Assembly: GCF_002238335.1 (NCBI RefSeq)
Contig: NZ_CP022347.1
Coordinates: forward strand, 1,302,001 to 1,366,000
DNA: 64,000 bases
Source of the DNA: Campylobacter avium LMG 24591
GTDB taxonomy: Bacteria > Campylobacterota > Campylobacteria > Campylobacterales > Campylobacteraceae
Direction of reading: 5' to 3'
Position 1 is the first letter of the stretch; the number at the start of each line of letters is the position of its first letter. The position numbers and the translations under genes were made by a program. The notes under the pieces are model-generated. The model did no database searches. It saw only the letters and a program-made list of their open reading frames with translations, and had not been told where the DNA came from. Shown piece after piece: positions 51,540 to 58,291 of this stretch.

Positions 51540-51545
51540 ATTATA
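51540..51545 (-). promoter_or_regulatory. Candidate -10 box (TATAAT) for the rRNA operon
   Basis: A perfect TATAAT on the minus strand about 220 bp upstream of the 16S 5' end, in an AT-rich setting. No clear -35. Other TATA-like boxes lie nearby, so this is only the best candidate. Confidence 0.35.
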
Positions 51546-51690
51546 AACAAGTCTATATAAAAGCTTTGTTTGATTTTAAACTTTCTTTGTTTTTTAGAAC
51601 TCTCATGAAAGCACTATAAAAGGCTTTAGGGTTTAAAAAATAAAAAAAGGAAATGAAATTATATATAACTAAGCTTAAAGGGAGATAAAA

Positions 51691-51784
51691 ATATAATCAA
51701 ATATAATCAAATATAATCAAATATAATCAAATATAATCAAATATAATCAAATATAATCAAATATAATCAAATATAATCAAATAT
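51691..51784 (+). repeat. 10-bp tandem repeat (ATATAATCAA, nine perfect copies plus partial)
   Basis: Nine identical 10-bp units in a row followed by ATAT. Every unit contains TATAAT, giving nine -10-like hexamers on one face of the helix at about one-turn spacing. It lies about 375 bp upstream of 16S rRNA. Confidence 0.95.
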
Positions 51785-51990
51785 GTGAGATATGTGAGAA
51801 TTTTGAAATAATGTGATAAAAAAAGCATGTGAGAATGTATCAAAACATATGGAAATAGCATGATTAGAGGTACAATAAACATGTAGTTATATGATAATCA
51901 ATTGTGAAAAAAATGAAAAAATATGATAGTATATGATAATCAACAACATGAGAATTTTAAAAAAATGTGATAAAAAATAAACACATAATA
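51785..51990 (+). repeat. Cluster of imperfect repeats (29-bp pair, 13-bp pair, TGTGA motifs)
   Basis: A 29-bp element starting TGAGAATTTT and ending TGTGATAAAAAA occurs at 51795-51823 and 51949-51977 with two mismatches. ATATGATAATCAA occurs at 51889-51901 and 51931-51943; it looks like the adjacent 10-bp unit with a 3-bp insertion. TGTGA or close variants recur about six times, all in the same orientation. No gene is seen. Confidence 0.65.
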
Positions 51991-52281
51991 ATATGTGGAA
52001 AAGTATAAAAATGTATTTCGTTGTGGGGTGTTAAATTTAGATAAATGAGTTAAGAAATTAAAAATTTTACTTAAATAAAGAGTTGTATGAATTTAGGCGC
52101 AGTGGTTTTGGGGTTGGAGACACATAATTTTATAACAATATAACGCAAACTCTTTTTTTCAAACCTAACTATAAAATTTCATAAAAAGCAATGGAATGTA
52201 AATATAATAGATATATCTCAGCAGTTTTTGCTCCAAGCAAGAACAAATTTAAACCTTGCAAATTTCGTGCAAAAAAAACTT
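51991..52281. other. AT-rich intergenic region between the repeats and the HAD phosphatase gene
   Basis: Nothing recognisable apart from general AT-richness. The 3' end of the minus-strand ABC operon abuts it at 52282; no strong hairpin terminator is visible. Confidence 0.4.
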
Positions 52282-52923
52282 CTAAGCTTTGAAATTTAGA
52301 ATTTCATATCCTCTTTGCCTAGCTATTTGCAAAAGTTTTTCATCGCCGTTGCAAACTACAGGCTTTTTAACAGATTCTAAAAGTGGCAAGTCATTTATAG
52401 AATCACTATAAAAGATAGATTTTTTTATCAAGCTTTCATAGTCCTTGCCTAAATACTGCTTAAGTCTTAGCACCTTGCCATCTTTAAAGCTATATACGCC
52501 CTTAGTTTTTCCGCTAAATTTATCAGCTATAAGCTCACAATTTATAGCTATAACCTCATCTATATCAAAGATCTTGGCTATCTTTTTTACTAAAAAATCA
52601 GCACTTGCAGAAATTATGATTTTTCTTTCATCTTTGTAAGATTTCACAAGCTCTAAAGCCTCTTTAAAGGGCTTTATATCCTTTTTTATAAACTCAGCTA
52701 CAAGAAAATTAACTTCTTTTAAGCTTTTATCCTTAACGCTTTCTAAGAAAAAGTGCATAAATTCACTCATATCAAGGCTATTATTTTTATACTGCTCTTT
52801 AAAAGCCTCGTTTTTTTCAAGGGCAGCTTCGTTTAAAATCTTTTTTTCTACACAAAAGTTTATCCAAAGCTTAGCACAATCGCCATTTATCAAGGTATCA
52901 TCAAGATCAAATAAAACTAGCAA
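52282..52923 (-). CDS. HAD-superfamily (IB, SerB-like) phosphatase
   Basis: A 213-residue HAD hydrolase with LVLFDLDDTLINGD (nucleophile Asp and general acid Asp), IIISASADFLVKK (motif II Ser) and FYSDSINDLPLLE (motif IV). The helical cap is of the subfamily IB type, as in SerB and phosphocholine or phosphoethanolamine phosphatases. It overlaps the ABC ATPase gene by 7 bp and is the last gene of that operon, so it probably dephosphorylates the imported compound or a product of it. It is not PhnX, whose motif differs. Confidence 0.82.
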   Translation of the reverse strand: MLVLFDLDDTLINGDCAKLWINFCVEKKILNEAALEKNEAFKEQYKNNSLDMSEFMHFFLESVKDKSLKEVNFLVAEFIKKDIKPFKEALELVKSYKDERKIIISASADFLVKKIAKIFDIDEVIAINCELIADKFSGKTKGVYSFKDGKVLRLKQYLGKDYESLIKKSIFYSDSINDLPLLESVKKPVVCNGDEKLLQIARQRGYEILNFKA

Positions 52924-53909
52924 GAAAGCTCCTTTGCAAGATTTAAATTTAATTTTATATTAACCTCATCCCCTTCTTTAAAGCCGCTATAAGAACTAAA
53001 ATTCAAGGTATCAAGCTTAAGCTCAATATCTTTTACACTAAGCTTATATCTTATCACATTTCCAAGCAAGGATTTTTCCTTTATCACAGCTTTTAGCCCT
53101 TCCTTGCTTAGCTCTATGCTTTCAGGTCTTATGGCGATGTCTTTTGTAAAGGGATGTTTTAAACCAAGTTTAGCTAAATCCTTCACAGTAAGTATATTAT
53201 AAGATCCTATAAAAGAGGCTACAAAGTGATTTTTAGGCTCTAAGTAAAGCTCGTTTGCCTTTGAGTTTTGCACTATCTTACCCTCATTCATTAGGATGAT
53301 TTTATCACTTAATTCCAAGGCTTCTTCTTGATCATGAGTTACAAAAATCGTGCTTAAGTTTAGCTCCTTGCTTATCTTTTTTATCTGCACTCTTAAATGC
53401 TTTCTTATCTTTGCATCAAGAGCTGATAAAGGCTCATCAAGCAAGAGTAGCTTAGGCTTGGTAATAAGAGATCTAGCCAGTGCCACCCTTTGCATTTGTC
53501 CTCCGCTTAGCCTGTGAGGATAAGCCTTAGCAAAATCCTCAAGCTCCACAAGCTTTAGCATTTTTTTAACCCTTTTTTCTATGTCTTTTTTGCTCTCTTT
53601 TTTTATCCTAAGTCCAAAGGCTACATTTTCAAAGACGGTTAAATTTTCAAACAAGGCATAGTTTTGAAAAACCATACCGATATTTCTTTTTTGAGGAGCT
53701 AGTTTGCTTATATCTTTATCATCTAGGATTATCTTACCAAAATTTGGCTCACTAAGTCCTGCTATACACCTTAAAAGCGTGGATTTACCGCAACCGCTAG
53801 GACCTAAAAGACTTAGAAATTCTCCTTTTGAAAGAGTAAAATTTATATCCTCAAAGATCATTTTATCCCCATAGTATTTTTTGAAATTTTTTATTTTTAA
53901 AAAGGGCAT
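52917..53909 (-). CDS. ABC importer ATP-binding protein (PotA/FbpC-like)
   Basis: A 330-residue ATPase with Walker A GPSGCGKSTLL (near residue 35-45), Q-loop VFQNYALF, signature LSGGQMQRVALARSL, Walker B LLLLDEPLSALD and H-loop FVTHDQEEA. A C-terminal TOBE-like domain follows from about residue 240 (DIAIRPESIEL). It powers the two permeases encoded upstream. The family covers polyamine, iron, thiamine and aminoethylphosphonate importers; C. jejuni Cj0732 is a likely relative. Confidence 0.9.
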   Translation of the reverse strand: MPFLKIKNFKKYYGDKMIFEDINFTLSKGEFLSLLGPSGCGKSTLLRCIAGLSEPNFGKIILDDKDISKLAPQKRNIGMVFQNYALFENLTVFENVAFGLRIKKESKKDIEKRVKKMLKLVELEDFAKAYPHRLSGGQMQRVALARSLITKPKLLLLDEPLSALDAKIRKHLRVQIKKISKELNLSTIFVTHDQEEALELSDKIILMNEGKIVQNSKANELYLEPKNHFVASFIGSYNILTVKDLAKLGLKHPFTKDIAIRPESIELSKEGLKAVIKEKSLLGNVIRYKLSVKDIELKLDTLNFSSYSGFKEGDEVNIKLNLNLAKELSC

Positions 53910-54685
53910 TATTTATCCTTTAATAAAGATGCTAAAAAAGTAGCTATGAAAATAAGTGAAAAATACACCATAACTAAGGCACTTGAGTAATGTCCGCTTT
54001 GATTTTTAATAGTATAAAGATAAACCTGTAAGGTCTCATAAGCACCGCCAACTAAGATATTTGCATATAAAAATTCGCCTATCAAAAAAGAAAAAGACAG
54101 GAAAAAAGCCACTAAAAGTCCTTTTCTAAGACTAGGAATTATTAGCTTAAAAATAGCTCCAAGCAAAGAGCCTCCTAAGATAGCATTTGAGGCGATTAGC
54201 TCATCTAAATTTATACCAGATATAGCATTTTCTAAGGCTCTGTATATAAAGGGTAAGGCTATGGTAAAATAAGCAAAGATAAGTATGTAAGCACCTAAAG
54301 AAGCAGAATAAAGCTCTAAAAGCCCCACACAAGTTACGATAGGAGGCACAGCAAAGGGCATAAGAACTAAGAAATTTATAAAAGGCTTTAATCTTTTTAG
54401 ATATAAGTTAGAAACTAGCACCAAAGGAAAAATCAAAGCAAAAGAAAGAAACAAAGAAGCTAAGCATACATAAAGTGAGCGAAGCAAAGAGTATATAAAT
54501 CTCTCATCATAAAAAAGCATCTTATACCACTTAAGTGTAAGGCTATCTGGCAATACACTCACAGACCAAGATGAGGAAAGAGAGTATAAAAAGGTAGCTA
54601 GTATAGGCAGGGCTAAGAATAAAAACACAAGGCTTAAAATAGTATAATGATAAAATTTGGCACTCTTACTTAACTTTTCTTTCAT
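53909..54685 (-). CDS. ABC importer permease, second subunit
   Basis: A 258-residue membrane protein with about six spans and the BPD_transp_1 EAA-like loop (IASNAILGGSLLGAIFKLIIPSLRKG, in part). ATG at 54685 has an AAGGA ribosome site and overlaps the first permease by 20 bp; a longer frame to 54739 is unlikely because the extra 18 residues lie within the upstream gene. It pairs with the other permease to form the channel. Confidence 0.88.
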   Translation of the reverse strand: MKEKLSKSAKFYHYTILSLVFLFLALPILATFLYSLSSSWSVSVLPDSLTLKWYKMLFYDERFIYSLLRSLYVCLASLFLSFALIFPLVLVSNLYLKRLKPFINFLVLMPFAVPPIVTCVGLLELYSASLGAYILIFAYFTIALPFIYRALENAISGINLDELIASNAILGGSLLGAIFKLIIPSLRKGLLVAFFLSFSFLIGEFLYANILVGGAYETLQVYLYTIKNQSGHYSSALVMVYFSLIFIATFLASLLKDK

Positions 54686-55523
54686 TAAAATCCTTAAAAT
54701 TATATCTTTTAGAGAGTAAATTTGATATAGCCACAACAAAGAGCATTAGCACAACTAAGATTAAGCTTAAGGCAGAGGCTAGATAGGGATTAAGCGTAAT
54801 ATCTCCTGCTATTAAAGCGCCAATCCTAACCGGCGCTACATTATAATTACCAGAGCTAAGTGCATAGATAGTAGCATAGGCACCAAGGGCATTTGCAAAA
54901 AGTATCACAAAAACGCCTAAAAGTGCAGGAGCTAGCAAGGGTAGAGCTATCTTTACAAAGTATAATAAAAATGAGCCTCCTAGCATCTTACAAGCATTAG
55001 CTTGTGAATTTTCAAGCACTTTTAAGGCTGGATATAAAAGTAGTATGGCAAGTGGAAGTTGAAAATATATATAAACTATGTTTATGCCAAAATTAGAATA
55101 AATAGTTACAAAAGGCTCTATACCAATACTTTTTAAAAATACAGAAAAAACGCCATTAGTGCCAAGCACTATGATAAAGGCAAAGGCTAGAGGAACGCCT
55201 GAAAAATTACTTATCATAGTATTTAGCGATAGTAAAAATGCACTCAGCTTAGAAGGGCTTAAGGCTTGCACGGAGTAAGCTGTAAGTAAGCCCACAAAAA
55301 GAGCTATTATGCTTGAAAAAAAGGAAAGCTGTATGGAGTTTATAAGACTTTGCATATAAAATTTTGACTCAAAAATGCTTATAAAATTTGCTAGTGAGTA
55401 GCTTTGTAGCTCCTCTACATAAAAGGCATTTATGATGATATAAATTAAAGGTGCTATCATAAAAAGAAAAAATACTATAAAAAAAGGACTTATGCAAAGC
55501 AGGGCAAGAATTTTAGCTTTCAT
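54666..55523 (-). CDS. ABC importer permease, first subunit
   Basis: A 285-residue membrane protein with six predicted spans and an EAA-like loop (NACKMLGGSFLLYFVKIALPLLAPAL, in part). It is of the PotB/PhnU/FbpB type. Its ATG overlaps the stop codon of a small remnant ORF (55520-55630). Located between the binding protein and the second permease. Confidence 0.88.
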   Translation of the reverse strand: MKAKILALLCISPFFIVFFLFMIAPLIYIIINAFYVEELQSYSLANFISIFESKFYMQSLINSIQLSFFSSIIALFVGLLTAYSVQALSPSKLSAFLLSLNTMISNFSGVPLAFAFIIVLGTNGVFSVFLKSIGIEPFVTIYSNFGINIVYIYFQLPLAILLLYPALKVLENSQANACKMLGGSFLLYFVKIALPLLAPALLGVFVILFANALGAYATIYALSSGNYNVAPVRIGALIAGDITLNPYLASALSLILVVLMLFVVAISNLLSKRYNFKDFNERKVK

Positions 55524-55630
55524 CTTTTATCCTTTAAAAGTCCTAAATTCATCTTTTTGCTGTGCTTTAAGCCTAAAATTTCATAAGTTAAGCCATCAAG
55601 CAAGATAAAGATAAGTTTTTTTCTCATCAT
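55520..55630 (-). pseudogene. Probable remnant of a type I phosphodiesterase gene (in-frame deletion scar)
   Basis: A 36-codon frame begins ATG directly after the binding-protein TAG and ends in a TGA overlapping the permease ATG. It reads MMRKKLIFILLDGLTYEIL, then a short Lys-rich end. KLIFILLDGL is the N-terminal metal-binding strand of alkaline-phosphatase-superfamily phosphodiesterases; the rest of such an enzyme is missing. As I recall, the related C. jejuni operon Cj0727-Cj0732 has a phosphodiesterase gene in this position. Both operon junctions are preserved, as expected after an internal deletion. It may still be translated. Confidence 0.6.
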
Positions 55631-56677
55631 CTATCTCATATCAACTATAACTTTTTCCTGCCAAAGTTGCGGCAAAGTCTTAGCTGTCTTTTCCCAAGCC
55701 TTAAAATCCTTTATAGTTTTTGCGTTTTTGTATTGTTCATTTGGCAAAAGCTTATCTTTTACCTCTTTTGGCAAGTCTAAAAAGTCTATCCTTATAGGTC
55801 TTGCATAACCCTTGGCTAAATTTATTTGCCCCTTATCAGAAAGTATAAATTCCCTTGTTAGTTTTGCTGCGTTTGGGTGCTTGGCGTATTTGTTGATTAT
55901 GGTTGTATAGCCTGATGTCACAGAGCCATCTGCTGGTATTAAAACCTCGTAGCGGTTTTTTCCAACCTTATCTCTATATCCAAGTCCATTAAAATCCCAA
56001 ACAAGCCCCACTTCAAGCTCACCTTTTTCTAAATTTGCAACACTTACATCATTATTTATAAGCCTTCCTTGCTTTGCAAGTGTGTTAAAAAAGTTTAAGG
56101 CAGGGCTTAAATCCTTCTCATCTCCTCCAAGTGCAAAATTTGCGGCCAATACAGCATTTACAGCTTGAGCTGCTACGCTTACATCTCCTACTGTTATCTT
56201 ATAATCTCCCTTAAGCAAATCCTGCCAAGTTTTAGGTATATCCTTAATCACTTCTTTATTTACTATAAAGGCTATAGTTCCTGTGTAAGCTAGTACATAG
56301 TGTCCATCCTTATCCTTAGCCCAAGTAGGAATTTCATCCCAATAACTTGTCTTAAAAGGCTGGGTAACTCCTTGTTTTACCGCAATATCAGCAAAGGAAA
56401 TTCCAATATCTCCTATATCTGCACTAGCGTTTTTCTTTTCAGCCTTAAATTTAGCTATTTCTTGAGCTGAGCTCATATCTGTATCGCTGTGTTCTAAGCC
56501 ATAAAGCCTTTTAAGATCAGCCCAAGTATCCTTCCAATTTGCCCAAGTATCAGGCATAGCTAGGGAATTTACCCTACCTTCTTTTTGTGCTGCCTTGATT
56601 AAAGTGCTATCAATTTCTTTTGCATTTAAGCTAAGGCAAAAGACAGCAAGAGCTGCTAAGTTAAATATTTTACCCAT
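55631..56677 (-). CDS. ABC importer periplasmic substrate-binding protein
   Basis: A 348-residue protein with a signal peptide (KIFNLAALAVFCLSLNA) and a type II periplasmic-binding fold: AAQKEGRVNSLAMPDTW near the start, DIGDIGISFADIAVKQG, AYTGTIAFIVNKEVIKDIPKTWQDLLKGDY (in part) and a late SGYTTIINKYAKHPNAA. It belongs to the broad SBP_bac_6/8 group (iron, polyamine, thiamine, phosphonate). Ligand is not evident; the phosphatase and the phosphodiesterase scar suggest an organophosphate. AAGGAG ribosome site precedes the ATG. First gene of the operon. Confidence 0.85.
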   Translation of the reverse strand: MGKIFNLAALAVFCLSLNAKEIDSTLIKAAQKEGRVNSLAMPDTWANWKDTWADLKRLYGLEHSDTDMSSAQEIAKFKAEKKNASADIGDIGISFADIAVKQGVTQPFKTSYWDEIPTWAKDKDGHYVLAYTGTIAFIVNKEVIKDIPKTWQDLLKGDYKITVGDVSVAAQAVNAVLAANFALGGDEKDLSPALNFFNTLAKQGRLINNDVSVANLEKGELEVGLVWDFNGLGYRDKVGKNRYEVLIPADGSVTSGYTTIINKYAKHPNAAKLTREFILSDKGQINLAKGYARPIRIDFLDLPKEVKDKLLPNEQYKNAKTIKDFKAWEKTAKTLPQLWQEKVIVDMR

Positions 56678-56753
56678 AAAAACTCCTTAAAAAATTTTTA
56701 TGAAAATTTACTAAGGTTTAAAAACATTTTGGAAACATTTTGTTTGATTTTGT

Positions 56754-56888
56754 TTATAAATTTGTAAAATATATTAAAAGGACTATGTAGCTAAGAGACT
56801 CTGGCAAGGCAAAATAATATATCCAAACGGTTAGCAAAAGCAAAAAAAGGCAGGCAAATTTTATACTTTCTTGGATAAGGGTATTCAT
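56754..56888 (-). CDS. Small putative membrane protein, or frameshifted C-terminus of the upstream pseudogene
   Basis: A 44-residue frame starting ATG within the upstream pseudogene: MNTLIQESIKFACLFLLLLT and onward, one strong membrane span, then a polar end and a second hydrophobic stretch. It may be a real small protein or the displaced C-terminal anchor of the degraded gene at 56791-57225. No clear ribosome site. Confidence 0.35.
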   Translation of the reverse strand: MNTLIQESIKFACLFLLLLTVWIYYFALPESLSYIVLLIYFTNL

Positions 56889-57225
56889 CTCTAGTAGTGC
56901 TTTGTTTTTGCTGTTCTTGAGCCTGTGCTAGGATAACAATTCTATCGTGAGCCTTATCAGTTGAACTTTTGCCAGATAGACCAAAAGTTAAAATATTGTT
57001 CCAGTCTGATTTAGTATCGCTATTTTCAGCCCTTCTTGTAAGATCTTTTGCTTCATCAATATTTTTTTGTAACTTTGTAATTTTTTCTACAAGAGAACGA
57101 GCAAAATTTTCAGTATATCTATCTAGCCCCTCCCTGTTTAAGCTTTTTAGTTCTTGCTAGCTAAAGATTTTTTGTCCTAGGGATTGCTCGAGTTGCTTGT
57201 ATTCTACGATTTGTGTGTTTGACAT
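56791..57225 (-). pseudogene. Degraded coiled-coil protein gene with in-frame amber codon
   Basis: ATG at 57225 has an AAAAGGAG ribosome site and gives MSNTQIVEYKQLEQSLGQK, but codon 23 is TAG (57159-57157). The frame then continues open for about 120 codons: a charged coiled coil (RSLVEKITKLQKNIDEAKD) and a Gln-rich stretch, ending in a likely frameshift into the small membrane ORF at 56888. No alternative start follows the TAG. Function unknown; operon partner of the pseudogene upstream. Confidence 0.65.
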
Positions 57226-57226
57226 A

Positions 57227-58207
57227 TTATTCTCCTTTTATGCCACATATAAGTTCTTTAGCCTGCTTTGTTAATCTTTCTAGTCCATCTAGCTCCTCAT
57301 TTAGAACTTTTTGTCTTTGTTCATATTTTACTTTTTCATCTTGCAGACTTTGCATAGTGCGTTTATATTCTTGTGCCACAAAACAATGCGCATCATAAAG
57401 CACAAAATAACTTTGTGCTGTCTTATACTGCACACATACTCCACTTTGTGTGGCAAGTTGCATATGAAGTTTGCCGACTTTATCGCCATTTCTAAATTTA
57501 TCCATATAATAAATCGCTATAGTACTTAGCACCGCACCAGCTGCGGCAGTGATAGAAAGTGCAATGGCATCTCCTACGCTCTCACCCAAGCACCTTTGCT
57601 GCTTCATAGTAAATATCTTCTTTATCAAAAATACAATGAGATTAGAAAAAAATGCCACTATCCCAGCTTCAATCAAACCAACAAGAATGTCTTTGTACTT
57701 GACTTTTAGATTTTTCCAAATTGTATGCAGCCTATCTCTAAAACGTTTAAAAATATCTTTTAAACTTTCATTTCCAAATTCTTTAAATAAAATTTTAAGC
57801 TCTATAATCATACCCTTAACAAAATCGTGCAAAATCACACCTATTAGCTGAATACATAGCCATCTTTACTGCATCTTGTGCCCCACTTACTAGGGCTTTT
57901 TTGTAGGGTTTTGTGCTTGTATAATAGCTTTCATCAACTTGCCTATCAATGTTTTCCTTACTTTGCTTATATCTTTCTTTGAATGCTTCATCATCAATTT
58001 CTAATTGTTTTTCTAGTTTTATCTTTTCTTTTTGCTCACTTCATAGTAATCATAAAGTTTGCCTTGTTCTTTTAGGGCTTGTTGTTATTTATTTATCTGT
58101 CTATAGTTTAAATCTTTGTTGTATGTATCTGAATCATATACATAGCGATTTTCATATCTTTGTCGCTCTTCTTCACTTGCATAAATGCCTCCTCGCACAT
58201 TGTGCAT
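57227..58207 (-). pseudogene. Degraded membrane-associated protein gene (nonsense plus two frameshifts)
   Basis: From ATG at 58207 (M-H-N-V-R-G-G-I-Y) the frame meets TAA at codon 41 (58087-58085), then reads on as QQALKEQGKLYDYYE, shifts frame near a run of A, continues KIKLEKQLEIDDEAFKERY to AVKMAMYSANR, and shifts again into the intact 203-residue part that ends at 57227. That part has a hydrophobic helix (ILVGLIEAGIVAFFSNLIVF), an Ala/Gly-rich helix and a C-terminal coiled coil. The original protein had about 325 residues. I do not recognise the family. A G15 tract lies directly upstream. Confidence 0.7.
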
Positions 58208-58214
58208 AGCCAAT

Positions 58215-58229
58215 CCCCCCCCCCCCCCC
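58215..58229 (-). repeat. Homopolymer tract (C15 on plus, G15 on minus) upstream of the pseudogene
   Basis: Fifteen C on the plus strand. On the minus strand G15 lies 7 bp before the ATG at 58207. A frame reading FLLPKIFKILDKR enters the tract from upstream but has no start codon, so the tract may once have been inside a longer gene. Confidence 0.85.
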
Positions 58230-58291
58230 GCTTGTCAAGTATCTTAAAGATTTTAGGGAGTAAAAAGCTTACTTAAGTAATGAAACTTAGT

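Noticed and set aside
51691-51784. CRISPR array
   Set aside because: The repeats are 10 bp, directly adjacent and without spacers; no cas genes are in the window.
51785-51990. DnaA-box cluster or replication origin
   Set aside because: The TGTGATAAA motif lacks a base compared with the DnaA-box complement TGTGNATAA. No dnaA is near and all motifs face one way.
53909-56677. Assignment as the iron importer FbpABC (cfbpABC)
   Set aside because: The binding protein lacks recognisable FbpA features, there are two separate permeases, and the phosphatase and phosphodiesterase scar point to another substrate.
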